Notes under the pieces: generated by a model
What the model was told of the DNA's origin: nothing
The model's input: only the letters and a program-made list of their open reading frames with translations
Databases searched by the model: none
Program-made: the position numbers and the translations under genes
Part shown: positions 7,130 to 16,018 of the stretch, piece after piece
Layout: each line of letters begins with the position of its first letter
How positions within the stretch are numbered: position 1 is the stretch's first letter
Source: DATEEW01 sp035273665
GTDB taxonomy: Bacteria; Pseudomonadota; Gammaproteobacteria; Burkholderiales; SG8-39
DNA length: 19,224 nt
Direction of reading: 5' to 3'
Assembly (NCBI GenBank): GCA_035273665.1
Contig: DATEOW010000120.1
Span: 1-19,224, forward strand

Positions 7130-8585
7130 GCAATTGAGTTTTGACGAAACGTCCATCATGCCGATGGGGGCGGCGGGCGCAATCAACGCACCGGCGGTTG
7201 GCGAGCGCCCTACCCGCACCAGTACAGCTCGCGGAAACCTGTTGCGCGCACTTGAAGCAGTGATCGAGCCGACAATGATCGTGCTCTCACTCGTCGCCAT
7301 CGCCTATGTTGTGGATGGCCGCGTGCGCCCCCTATATGTCTTGCTTGGCGCCGTCGCTTTTGCTTTGACTTTCCCCGGACGACCACGGCTAGCCAAGTCC
7401 TTGACCAAAGCGGCTGCGAAGATATTCGCGGGCTGGCTTGTGATCAGTGCGATGTTGGGTACGCTCCTTTTACTCGTTGACTATGTCGAGCGATTCAACG
7501 CCACTGTCAGCCTCATTTGGCTGGCGGTGGCTCCATTTGCTGCGCTCGGCGGGCATGTCGCGCTCCGCTATGCGGCACCTATCCTGCGCACATGGCAGGG
7601 CGGCGCCAACCGCGTCGTCATCGTCGGCATGAACGCGCCGGGCCTGGAGCTCGCGCGATCGATGCTGCGTGACCCGTATAACGAAGTTGAGCTCGCAGGC
7701 TTCACGGACGATCGGTCGATCGAAAGGTTGGGAGAGAAGGCAGATGATTATGCGCTGCTCGGCAGCATTGACGAGTTGTCGCGCTATGTACAGCAGTACT
7801 CGATCCACACGATCTACGTTTCACTGCCGATGGCCGCGCAACCTCGCATACAGCGAATGCTCGAAGACTTGCGCGATACCACGGCATCGATTTACTTCGT
7901 GCCGGATATGTTTGTCACGGATCTGATTCAAGGCGGTGTGAGCATGGTCGGCGGCCTGCCGGTCGTCGCGGTGTGCGAATCTCCGTTCACCGGATGGAAC
8001 GGGTTTCTAAAGCGCGTAAGCGACGTCGCTTTCTCATTGATTATTCTCGCCGCGGCGGCGCCGCTCATGCTTGCAATCGCATGGGCTGTTAAGCAGACCT
8101 CGCCAGGGCCGGCGATTTTCAAGCAGCGGCGCTACGGACAAGACGGCCATGAAATCATGGTGTACAAGTTCCGCTCGATGAGCGTCTGCGACGACGGCCA
8201 CCATATCCGTCAGGCGCAGCCCGGCGATGAGCGTGTAACGCCGCTTGGCGCATTTCTGCGAAAAACTTCCCTGGACGAACTGCCACAGTTCATCAACGTC
8301 ATACAGGGCCGTATGAGCATCGTCGGACCGCGCCCACACGCAGTCGCTCACAACGAAATGTACCGGAAAGTCATTCGGAGCTATATGGTCCGTCACAAGG
8401 TTCGCCCGGGCATTACGGGATGGGCGCAGGTGAACGGCTTACGCGGTGAAACCGAATCGCTCGAGAAAATGGAAAAGCGCGTTCATTACGATTTGGAATA
8501 TCTGAGGAAATGGTCGCTGCGTTTCGACATCTATATCATGCTGAAAACGGTCTGGGTCATTCTGCACGGCAAGAATGCGCACTGA
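7116..8585 (+). CDS. undecaprenyl-phosphate sugar-1-phosphate transferase (polyprenyl glycosylphosphotransferase)
   Basis: This integral inner-membrane protein (489 aa) would start repeat-unit synthesis by moving a sugar-1-phosphate, commonly glucose, from a UDP-sugar to undecaprenyl phosphate. Four hydrophobic segments lie near 50-66, 72-88, 103-124 and 130-150. A CoA-binding-like nucleotide fold begins at VVIVGMNAPG (about 167). A fifth hydrophobic stretch near 304-325 leads into the catalytic bacterial sugar transferase domain from K299 (KRVSDVAFS), with GPAIFKQRRYG, YKFRSM, the conserved TSLDELPQ, GPRPH and RPGITGWAQVNGLRGE. The architecture is that of the WcaJ/EpsB/WbaP class. The start at 7116 has GGAG 6 nt upstream and overlaps the APS kinase gene by 14 nt. 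It is the last gene of the cluster and is followed by a terminator. Confidence 0.9.
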   Translation: MKRLEQLSFDETSIMPMGAAGAINAPAVGERPTRTSTARGNLLRALEAVIEPTMIVLSLVAIAYVVDGRVRPLYVLLGAVAFALTFPGRPRLAKSLTKAAAKIFAGWLVISAMLGTLLLLVDYVERFNATVSLIWLAVAPFAALGGHVALRYAAPILRTWQGGANRVVIVGMNAPGLELARSMLRDPYNEVELAGFTDDRSIERLGEKADDYALLGSIDELSRYVQQYSIHTIYVSLPMAAQPRIQRMLEDLRDTTASIYFVPDMFVTDLIQGGVSMVGGLPVVAVCESPFTGWNGFLKRVSDVAFSLIILAAAAPLMLAIAWAVKQTSPGPAIFKQRRYGQDGHEIMVYKFRSMSVCDDGHHIRQAQPGDERVTPLGAFLRKTSLDELPQFINVIQGRMSIVGPRPHAVAHNEMYRKVIRSYMVRHKVRPGITGWAQVNGLRGETESLEKMEKRVHYDLEYLRKWSLRFDIYIMLKTVWVILHGKNAH

Positions 8586-8605
8586 CAATTCGGTGCTGCC
8601 CGAGT

Positions 8606-8632
8606 AAAAAAGCCGGCGATGCCGGCTTTTTT
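8606..8632. terminator. bidirectional intrinsic terminator between convergent operons
   Basis: AAAAAA (8606-8611), GCCGGC (8612-8617), loop GAT, GCCGGC (8621-8626) and TTTTTT (8627-8632) make a symmetrical GC stem flanked by A- and T-tracts. On the plus strand it ends the polysaccharide cluster, 20 nt after its last stop. On the minus strand it ends gltBD, 12 nt after the gltD stop. Confidence 0.9.
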
Positions 8633-8644
8633 ATTCGCATCGCT

Positions 8645-10090
8645 TCAGCGTGGAAGCGTAGACGTCCCCATGAGATATTCGTCCACCGCGCGCGCGCATT
8701 GCCGACCTTCGCGGATTGCCCACACGATCAATGACTGCCCGCGGCGCATATCGCCTGCGGCAAATACCTTGGGATTCGATGTTTGGTAACAGCCGGGGCC
8801 GTCGGTAGTCGCCCGCACATTCCCCCGGGCGTCCTTCGCAAGACCCAATTGCTCCAGCATGCCCTTTTGGACCGGACCCACAAAACCCATAGCGAAAAGC
8901 ACCAGGTCCGCCGGTATTTCAAATTCGCTGCCCGGCATTTCCACCATTTTCATTTGGCCTTTGTCGTCTTTCTTCCATTCGACACGTGCACCAACCAATG
9001 CGGTGACGTGGCCATTCTCACCTTTGAATGCTTTCGTCGTGATGGCCCAATCGCGCTGCGCGCCTTCCTCATGCGACGAAGAAGTGCGCATCTTGAGCGG
9101 CCAATATGGCCAAGTCATTTCCTTGTTCTCTTCCTCTGGCGGCTGTGGCAATAGTTCGAACTGCGTTACCGACGCGGCGCCGTGTCGATTTGAAGTACCG
9201 ACGCAATCGGATCCTGTATCGCCGCCGCCAATCACCACAACATGCTTTCCCGTTGCCATAATCTGGTTCGGCACTTTGTCGCCGGCCACAGCTTTGTTTT
9301 GCTGCGGCAAGAAGTCCATCGCGAAATGAACGCCTCTCAATTCACGGCCTGGAACCGGTAAATCGCGCGCCGCTTCGGCGCCGCCGGATAAAACCACTGC
9401 GTCGAATTCGCTCAGGACTTTGTTGGCATCGACGTTTTCGCCGACATGTTGATTGACGCGAAACTCAACGCCTTCGGCGCGCATTTGATCTACCCGACGA
9501 TCGATGTGATGTTTCTCCATTTTGAAATCCGGAATGCCATAGCGAAGCAATCCGCCGATGCGATCCGATTTTTCAAACAACACAACGTCATGGCCCACAC
9601 GCGCAAGTTGCTGAGCGGCCGCCATCCCAGCCGGGCCTGAACCGATCACCGCTACACGCTTGCCGGTTTTTCGTTGAGGCGGCTCCGGCACAACCCAACC
9701 CATCTCCCACGCCTTATCGATGATGGCGTGCTCGATCGATTTGATACCTACCGGATCATTATTGATGTTGAGCGTACAGGCGGCTTCGCAAGGTGCGGGG
9801 CAAACGCGACCGGTGAATTCAGGAAAATTATTTGTCTGGTGCAGCGTGTCGATTGCTTGGCGCCAGTTCTGCTTGAAGACGAGATCGTTCCAGTCGGGAA
9901 TGATATTGTTGACGGGGCATCCGCTCATACAAAAAGGAATGCCGCAATCCATGCAACGCGCCCCTTGCACGCCCGCTTCTTCGTCGGTGAGATGCATGAC
10001 GAACTCGCGATAGTGCTTGACGCGTTCGCGCGGCTGCTCGCTCGCTTCCTGCAGCCGCTGAAATTCCATGAAGCCGGTGACCTTACCCAT
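8645..10090 (-). CDS. gltD: glutamate synthase (NADPH) small subunit
   Basis: This is the beta subunit of NADPH-dependent glutamate synthase (481 aa, usual length), which passes electrons from NADPH through FAD and Fe-S clusters to the large subunit in the cytoplasm. The N-terminal Cys sets C46/C49/C54/C58 and C97/C101/C105 are those of the 4Fe-4S domain. The FAD site is VIGSGPAGMAAAQQLA (from about 148) and the NADPH site is VVVIGGGDTGSDCVG (about 284-298). The C-terminal FAD contact AAGDMRRGQSLIVWAIREGR is intact. It lies 44 nt downstream of gltB in the same direction, with a small hairpin in the spacer. Together they assimilate ammonium with glutamine synthetase. Confidence 0.97.
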   Translation of the reverse strand: MGKVTGFMEFQRLQEASEQPRERVKHYREFVMHLTDEEAGVQGARCMDCGIPFCMSGCPVNNIIPDWNDLVFKQNWRQAIDTLHQTNNFPEFTGRVCPAPCEAACTLNINNDPVGIKSIEHAIIDKAWEMGWVVPEPPQRKTGKRVAVIGSGPAGMAAAQQLARVGHDVVLFEKSDRIGGLLRYGIPDFKMEKHHIDRRVDQMRAEGVEFRVNQHVGENVDANKVLSEFDAVVLSGGAEAARDLPVPGRELRGVHFAMDFLPQQNKAVAGDKVPNQIMATGKHVVVIGGGDTGSDCVGTSNRHGAASVTQFELLPQPPEEENKEMTWPYWPLKMRTSSSHEEGAQRDWAITTKAFKGENGHVTALVGARVEWKKDDKGQMKMVEMPGSEFEIPADLVLFAMGFVGPVQKGMLEQLGLAKDARGNVRATTDGPGCYQTSNPKVFAAGDMRRGQSLIVWAIREGRQCARAVDEYLMGTSTLPR

Positions 10091-10113
10091 TGTTCGACCT
10101 GATTAGATTTATG

Positions 10114-10129
10114 TCCGCACCGTTGCGGA
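10114..10129 (-). other. hairpin in the gltB-gltD spacer
   Basis: TCCGCA / TGCGGA, a perfect 6-bp stem with a 4-nt loop, fills the middle of the 44-nt spacer between gltB and gltD. There is no T-run on the minus strand, so it is not a terminator. It could stabilise or process the dicistronic message. Confidence 0.3.
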
Positions 10130-10134
10130 ATTTA

Positions 10135-13100
10135 TTAAGCGGCCAGTTTGCGCCCTTTGGCCGCCAACTCCCCAAGCGCGCGCCGGTATTCGCTGGGGAA
10201 GACCTTGACGAACTTACTGCGACAGTTCGTCCAGTCCGCCAGAATGCGCTTCGCCTCTGCGCTGCCGGTATAACGCGCATGCTTCTCGATATAGCTTTTA
10301 AGTACGTCCTCGTCAGAACGACCCAGATGCCAAATGTCCCGCGGCAGCTTCGCTTCCTGTTCCGCTTCGGTGAGGACTGTTTCGAGCGCGACCATCGAAA
10401 GGTTGCAGCGGTCCTTAAACGTACCGTCTTCATCGAATACATATGCGATACCACCGGACATCCCTGCCGCGAAGTTACGACCTGTTCGCCCCAATACGAT
10501 CACCGTGCCGCCGGTCATATATTCGCAGCAGTGGTCGCCAACCCCTTCCACGACGGCGAGTGCGCCGGAGTTCCGCACGCAGAAACGCTCTCCGCCGACA
10601 CCGCGGAAATAAGCCTCGCCGCCAACCGCACCGTACATCACCGTATTGCCGATGATGATGTTCTCTTGAGGGTCGCCACGAAACTTGGGCGAGGGCTGGA
10701 CAACAATGCGGCCACCGGAAAGGCCTTTGCCCACATAGTCGTTCCCTTCACCGATGAGGTCCAGGCTGATGCCGCGCGCCAGGAAAGCGCCGAAGCTCTG
10801 TCCGGCAGATCCGGCAAATTTGATGGCAATGGTGCCGTCGGGTAAACCGGCATGACCATATTTTTTTGCTACTTGTGCAGAAAGCATTGTGCCGACCGTG
10901 CGATTCACATTGCGGATGGGCATTTCGATCTGCACCTTTTCGCCGCGCTGGATAGCGGGCTGGGCCAGTTCGATCAGACGATGATCGAGCGCCTTGTCGA
11001 GTCCGTGATTCTGCTGTTCGACGCGGTAACGAGCAACACTCGCCGGCATCGGCGGCTTGTAAAAAATCTTGCTGAAATCCAGACCACGCGCTTTCCAATG
11101 CGCGATGCCTTTGCGCATATCTAGCAGGTCGCTACGGCCGATAAGGTCGTTGAACTTGCGAATGCCCAACTCCGCCATATAACCGCGCAATTCTTCGGCC
11201 ACGAAGAAGAAGTAGTTAACGACGTGTTCCGGCTGACCTTTGAATTTCTTGCGGAGCACAGGGTCCTGTGTGGCGACGCCAACCGGGCAGGTATTGAGAT
11301 GGCACTTACGCATCATGATGCAGCCTTCCACCACAAGCGGCGCTGTGGAGAAGCCTAATTCGTCCGCGCCGAGAATGGCCGCGATCAATACATCTCGCCC
11401 GGTCTTCATCTGACCGTCCGCCTGCACCACGATACGACCGCGCAATTTATTCAGCACAAGCGTCTGCTGCGTTTCCGCGAGACCTAACTCCCATGGCGTG
11501 CCCGCATGTTTGATAGATGAAAGGGGTGATGCGCCCGTGCCGCCGTCATAGCCGGAAATAGTGACATGGTCGGCTTTGGCTTTAGATACACCCGCAGCCA
11601 CCGTACCGACCCCGAGTTCGGACACCAGCTTCACGCTGATCGAGGCGTTGGGATTGGCGTTCTTGAGATCGTGAATGAGCTGCGCCAGATCCTCGATCGA
11701 ATAGATATCGTGATGCGGCGGCGGCGAGATCAGACCTACGCCCGGCACTGAGAAGCGTAGTTCGGCGATGTACTCGGACACTTTATGGCCGGGCAATTGG
11801 CCGCCCTCGCCGGGCTTGGCCCCTTGCGCCATCTTGATCTGGATTTGGTCGGCGCTCGCGAGATATTCCGCAGTCACGCCAAAACGACCTGATGCCACTT
11901 GCTTGATCTTCGATCGCAGTGAGTCGCCTTCCCTTAAGGGAATGTCGACTTCCACGCGGTGATGGCCAAGCTTGCTCATCAACGATTCGCCCGCTTTCAC
12001 AGGTACAAAGCGAGCGGGATCTTCGCCGCCTTCTCCAGTATTGGACTTCCCGCCAATGCGATTCATCGCGATGGCCAGCGTCGAATGAGCTTCTGTTGAA
12101 ATCGAACCCAGCGACATCGCGCCGGTAACGAAGCGCTTAACGATTTCCGTAGCAGGTTCAACTTCTTCGAGGGGCACCGGCGTACATGCATCCGTGCGCA
12201 ATTCAAACAGGCCGCGCAAGGTCATATGCCGTTTCGATTGATCGTTGATGATCTGTGCGTACTCTTTGTACGTCGCGTAATTGTTCGCCCGTGTCGAGTG
12301 CTGAAGCTTCGCGATCGCATCGGGTGTCCACATATGTTCTTCGCCTCGAATGCGGAAGGCGTATTCGCCGCCCGCATCGAGCGCATTGGACAGAACAGGA
12401 TCATCCCCGAAAGCCGCCTGATGAAGGCGAATCGCTTCTTCGGCCACTTCGAAAACGCCGATCCCTTCAACATTAGAAGCGGTGCCGGAAAAATATTTCT
12501 CGATCAATGATGAGGACAAACCGACCGCTTCAAAAATTTGTGCGCCGGTATACGACAGATAGGTAGAGATGCCCATCTTGGACATCACTTTCATCAAGCC
12601 TTTGCCTACGGCCTTAACGAAGTTTTGCACCGCCTTCTTGCCTTCTACGTCGGCGGGCAACAGAGCCTTACTGTGCAGCAGGGTTTCCAACGCAAGATAG
12701 GGATGAACCGCTTCTGCACCGTAACCGGCCAACAATGCAAAGTGATGCGTCTCGCGCGCAGACCCGGTTTCAACGACCAAACCCGCACTGGTGCGCAGAC
12801 CTTTACCAACCAAATGTTGATGAATAGCCGAGAGGGCCAGGAGCGCGGGGATGGCAACATGCGCTTCGTCGATCTTGCGGTCCGAGAGAATCAGAATAGA
12901 TATGCCATTGCGGACCGCGTCTTCCGCTTGTGCACACAAGCTCGCCAAACGCGCTTCGATTGCTTCTTTACCCCATGCGACCGGATAGCACAAATCGATC
13001 TCCGCTGAACGGAACTTGCCGCCGGTGTGTTTTTCGATATGACGAATGACGTCCATCTGATCGAAATCGAGAACCGGTTGGCTCACTTCCAATCGGATCG

Positions 13101-14784
13101 GCGGATTCATTTCGTCGATGCCGAGCAAATTCGGTTTCGGTCCGATGAAAGTAACCAGCGACATCACAAGTTCTTCTCGGATCGCGTCGATAGGCGGGTT
13201 CGTGACTTGAGCGAATAGCTGCTTGAAGTACGCGTAGAGCGTCTTGTCTTTATCGGACAAAACCGCGAGCGGAGAGTCGTTGCCCATCGAGCCGACCGCT
13301 TCCTCACCCGCTTGCGCCATGGGCGCAAGGATGAATTTCAAGTCTTCTTGCGTGTAGCCAAACGCCTGCTGCCGATCCAGCAGCGGCACTTTGGTGGCGG
13401 GACGCTCTTCTGAACCGGGTTTCAGATCGTCGAGCTTGATGCGGATGCGCTCAATCCAGTCGCGATAAGGCTTCGACGCCGATAGCGTGTCTTTCAATTC
13501 TTTGTCGTCGATGATCCGACCGGCTTCAAGATCGATCAGGAACATCTTGCCCGGTTGCAGACGCCATTTCTTGATGATGCGATCGTCAGCGATGGGCAAC
13601 ACGCCCGTTTCCGAAGCCATCACCACCAAATCGTCATCCGTAACGAGATAGCGAGCGGGACGCAACCCATTGCGGTCCAGCGTCGCGCCGATCTGCCGGC
13701 CATCCGTGAAAGCCACCGCAGCGGGGCCATCCCAGGGTTCCATCATGGCGGCGTGGTACTCGTAGAACGCCCGCCGCGTCGGATCCATCAGCGTGTGCTT
13801 CTCCCATGCTTCGGGTATCAGCATCATCATGGCGTGGGCGAGCGAATAACCGCTCATCACCAGCAATTCCAAAGCATTGTCGAAAGACGCGGAGTCCGAT
13901 TGGCCGTCATAAATAAGCGGCCAAAGTTTATCGAGGTCTTTACCGAGCACCGGGCTGGAGATCGCCTGTTGCCGCGCGCGAATCCAATTGACGTTGCCGC
14001 GCAGCGTATTGATTTCGCCGTTGTGCGCGATCATGCGGAACGGATGCGCGAGCTCCCACGTCGGAAAGGTATTTGTCGAGAAACGTTGATGCACCAGCGC
14101 AAGCGCAGATACGACCCGCTTGTCCTGAAGATCTTTGTAATAAGTGCCCACCTGATCGGCGAGCAGCATGCCTTTGTAGACGATCGTCCGAGCGGACATC
14201 GAGGGCGAATAGAACTCCTTGCCGTGAGCAAGATCCAGCGACTGGATGGCGTGACCTGCTGCTTTGCGGATGATGTAAAGCTTGCGCTCTAAGGCGTCTG
14301 TGACCGTGACCCCCGCCCCGCCGATAAACACCTGGCGGATGTGCGGCTCGATCGCTTTGACCGATTCGCCCAGGATCGCGCTATTGACCGGCACGTCCCG
14401 CCAGCCAAGCAAGCGCTGACCTTCGTTCTTGATTGCGCGCTCGATCTCATATTCACAGGCCAGGCGCGATGCCGGTTCGCGAGGAAGAAAGAACATCCCC
14501 ACTCCGTACTCGCCGATGGGCGGTAATTTTATTCCCTGTTTGGCAACCTCTTCGCGAAGGAAGGCATCCGGAATCTGTAACAGAATTCCAGCGCCGTCAC
14601 CCGCCAGAGGATCCGCCCCCACCGCACCGCGATGGGTGAGGTTTTTGAGGATTTGCAGGCCTTGATCGACAATGCCATGGGACTTCCGCCCCTTGATGTG
14701 AGCGATGAATCCGACGCCACAGGCATCGTGTTCGTTGGCGGGGTCATACAAACCCTGCCGCGGCGGAAGGGCCGAGTGGTCCAC
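10135..14784 (-). CDS. gltB: glutamate synthase (NADPH) large subunit
   Basis: The alpha subunit (1549 aa) hydrolyses glutamine, channels ammonia and forms glutamate from 2-oxoglutarate. The start is GTG at 14784, with GAGGTG about 6 nt upstream on the minus strand. The class-II amidotransferase nucleophile is Cys22 (HDACGVGFIA), so the first 21 residues are a propeptide removed on maturation, as known for this family. The FMN/synthase domain includes SNTGEGGEDPARF and KPGEGGQLPGHKV. The 3Fe-4S cluster ligands are C1155, C1161 and C1166 (CIMMRKCHLNTC). The C-terminal GXGXG-type helix domain includes GGTVIVLGRTGRNFAAGMSGG. It is complete with no frameshift. It is followed by gltD, and a promoter-like sequence precedes it in the gap after aroB. 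Confidence 0.97.
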   Translation of the reverse strand: MDHSALPPRQGLYDPANEHDACGVGFIAHIKGRKSHGIVDQGLQILKNLTHRGAVGADPLAGDGAGILLQIPDAFLREEVAKQGIKLPPIGEYGVGMFFLPREPASRLACEYEIERAIKNEGQRLLGWRDVPVNSAILGESVKAIEPHIRQVFIGGAGVTVTDALERKLYIIRKAAGHAIQSLDLAHGKEFYSPSMSARTIVYKGMLLADQVGTYYKDLQDKRVVSALALVHQRFSTNTFPTWELAHPFRMIAHNGEINTLRGNVNWIRARQQAISSPVLGKDLDKLWPLIYDGQSDSASFDNALELLVMSGYSLAHAMMMLIPEAWEKHTLMDPTRRAFYEYHAAMMEPWDGPAAVAFTDGRQIGATLDRNGLRPARYLVTDDDLVVMASETGVLPIADDRIIKKWRLQPGKMFLIDLEAGRIIDDKELKDTLSASKPYRDWIERIRIKLDDLKPGSEERPATKVPLLDRQQAFGYTQEDLKFILAPMAQAGEEAVGSMGNDSPLAVLSDKDKTLYAYFKQLFAQVTNPPIDAIREELVMSLVTFIGPKPNLLGIDEMNPPIRLEVSQPVLDFDQMDVIRHIEKHTGGKFRSAEIDLCYPVAWGKEAIEARLASLCAQAEDAVRNGISILILSDRKIDEAHVAIPALLALSAIHQHLVGKGLRTSAGLVVETGSARETHHFALLAGYGAEAVHPYLALETLLHSKALLPADVEGKKAVQNFVKAVGKGLMKVMSKMGISTYLSYTGAQIFEAVGLSSSLIEKYFSGTASNVEGIGVFEVAEEAIRLHQAAFGDDPVLSNALDAGGEYAFRIRGEEHMWTPDAIAKLQHSTRANNYATYKEYAQIINDQSKRHMTLRGLFELRTDACTPVPLEEVEPATEIVKRFVTGAMSLGSISTEAHSTLAIAMNRIGGKSNTGEGGEDPARFVPVKAGESLMSKLGHHRVEVDIPLREGDSLRSKIKQVASGRFGVTAEYLASADQIQIKMAQGAKPGEGGQLPGHKVSEYIAELRFSVPGVGLISPPPHHDIYSIEDLAQLIHDLKNANPNASISVKLVSELGVGTVAAGVSKAKADHVTISGYDGGTGASPLSSIKHAGTPWELGLAETQQTLVLNKLRGRIVVQADGQMKTGRDVLIAAILGADELGFSTAPLVVEGCIMMRKCHLNTCPVGVATQDPVLRKKFKGQPEHVVNYFFFVAEELRGYMAELGIRKFNDLIGRSDLLDMRKGIAHWKARGLDFSKIFYKPPMPASVARYRVEQQNHGLDKALDHRLIELAQPAIQRGEKVQIEMPIRNVNRTVGTMLSAQVAKKYGHAGLPDGTIAIKFAGSAGQSFGAFLARGISLDLIGEGNDYVGKGLSGGRIVVQPSPKFRGDPQENIIIGNTVMYGAVGGEAYFRGVGGERFCVRNSGALAVVEGVGDHCCEYMTGGTVIVLGRTGRNFAAGMSGGIAYVFDEDGTFKDRCNLSMVALETVLTEAEQEAKLPRDIWHLGRSDEDVLKSYIEKHARYTGSAEAKRILADWTNCRSKFVKVFPSEYRRALGELAAKGRKLAA

Positions 14785-14802
14785 AGTGTCACCTCAAAAC
14801 GC

Positions 14803-14854
14803 GCCCATTGCGGGCAAAAACCGGGCAGCCGCTCAGGAATGCGCGTTGTCGCGC
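14803..14854 (-). promoter_or_regulatory. two small hairpins in the gltB leader
   Basis: GCGCG-(4 nt)-CGCGC at 14841-14854 and GCCC-(5 nt)-GGGC at 14803-14815 lie between the predicted transcription start and the gltB ribosome site. Each stem is perfect but short. They could influence translation; no known riboswitch or binding motif is recognised. Confidence 0.25.
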
Positions 14855-14876
14855 TGCAGCACACGGGGGACTTAGG

Positions 14877-14905
14877 AATATACCCTCGAAGTCAGAGGCG
14901 CTCAA
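14877..14905 (-). promoter_or_regulatory. sigma70-like promoter for gltBD
   Basis: Read on the minus strand, TTGAGC (14905-14900), a 17-nt spacer and TATATT (14882-14877) match the sigma70 consensus at 4/6 and 5/6 positions with ideal spacing. Transcription would start near 14870, leaving a leader of about 85 nt before the gltB GTG. An inverted repeat, CCTCGA/TCGAGG (14884-14889 and 14909-14914), brackets the -35 box and could be an operator. The promoter lies just downstream of the aroB stop, so gltBD need not depend on read-through from aroKB. Confidence 0.55.
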
Positions 14906-14929
14906 GAATCGAGGACAAGTTTCCCCCGA

Positions 14930-16018
14930 CTAAGCCGCGGAACAGGATTCCAGGGTCTGCCGGACGAGCCTTAAGTCGGCTTGTTCACTGACATAGGCAT
15001 CGCCCAATGCCTTAAGAAGAACAAAGCGGATTCGCCCAGATTGGGCTTTCTTGTCGACCGACATCAGGTCCAAATACCGGTCGACGCCAAGCTTCGGACC
15101 CAAGGTGGGTAGCCCGGCTCGCGCGATCAGATTTTTCAGACGATCGAAGCTAGACGCGTCGATCAGCTCCAGCCGTCTGGAAAGATCCGCTGCCATCACC
15201 ATTCCCGCCCCGACGGCTTCCCCATGCAACCAAGTGCCGAACCCCAGACCGGCCTCGATGGCATGCCCGAACGTATGGCCGAAATTCAAGAGTGCGCGGA
15301 CGCCGTTTTCTCTCTCATCTAAAGCAACTACCTCGGCCTTGAGCTCTATGGAGCGGCAAATGGCGTAAGTGAGCGCTTCTGAATCCCTTCTAAGCAGCTT
15401 CTCCACATGCGTTTCCAGCCAAGCAAAGTAGGCCGCATCGCGGATAGCCGCATGTTTAATGATCTCGGCTAAACCGGCGCTCAGCTCTGCGTCCGGCAAG
15501 GTTCTAAGCGTGTCGATATCGGCGACCACCGCCAGAGGCTGGTGGAACGCGCCGATCATGTTTTTGCCAAGGGGATGGTTGATGCCTGTCTTACCGCCCA
15601 CCGACGAATCGACTTGCGCAAGGAGGGTAGTCGGAATTTGGATAAAAGGGACGCCCCGCATGAAAGACGCGGCAGCAAAACCGGTCATGTCGCCTATGAC
15701 CCCGCCGCCCAACGCAATGAGCACGGAATGCCGATCACAGCGATTCGCGAGCAGCGCGTCGAAAATCAGATTCAAAGTCTGCCAATTTTTAAAGTCCTCT
15801 CCATCCGGCAAAACGATCGAAAGGCTCTCGATTCCCACCCGCGCGAGCGCGGCCTTCAAGCGCTCCAGATAGAGCGGGGCGACGGTAGTGTTCGTCACAA
15901 CAGCCGCTTTTGCTCCCTTGGCGAACAAGGGCGCGATTAATTCCGCTTGCTCCAACAAGGACGGCGCAACATGGATGGGATAGCTGCGATCGGCGAGCGC
16001 TACGCGGATAGTTTGCAT
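14930..16018 (-). CDS. aroB: 3-dehydroquinate synthase
   Basis: This is the second step of the shikimate pathway, converting DAHP to 3-dehydroquinate using NAD and a divalent metal (362 aa, usual length). The NAD and substrate region GGGVIGDMTGFAAASFMRG is at 104-122, followed by PTTLLAQVDSSVGGKTGIN (129-147). Metal ligands fit E185 (GLAEIIKH), H248 (NFGHTFGH) and H265 (LHGEAVG). The ATG at 16018 lies inside the aroK 3' end, a 19-nt overlap that suggests translational coupling. Unlike some betaproteobacterial neighbourhoods that I recall, no dgt gene follows. The next gene is gltB, 145 nt on. Confidence 0.97.
   Translation of the reverse strand: MQTIRVALADRSYPIHVAPSLLEQAELIAPLFAKGAKAAVVTNTTVAPLYLERLKAALARVGIESLSIVLPDGEDFKNWQTLNLIFDALLANRCDRHSVLIALGGGVIGDMTGFAAASFMRGVPFIQIPTTLLAQVDSSVGGKTGINHPLGKNMIGAFHQPLAVVADIDTLRTLPDAELSAGLAEIIKHAAIRDAAYFAWLETHVEKLLRRDSEALTYAICRSIELKAEVVALDERENGVRALLNFGHTFGHAIEAGLGFGTWLHGEAVGAGMVMAADLSRRLELIDASSFDRLKNLIARAGLPTLGPKLGVDRYLDLMSVDKKAQSGRIRFVLLKALGDAYVSEQADLRLVRQTLESCSAA

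Noticed and set aside
6545..7300. 251-aa minus-strand ORF opposite the APS kinase domain
   Set aside because: It is antisense to the conserved kinase motifs and the start of the next gene; composition and position fit a shadow frame.
13555..14292. 245-aa plus-strand ORF opposite gltB
   Set aside because: It is fully antisense to the conserved N-terminal domain of gltB, rich in His/Arg and Gln as expected of a complement frame, with no recognisable domain.
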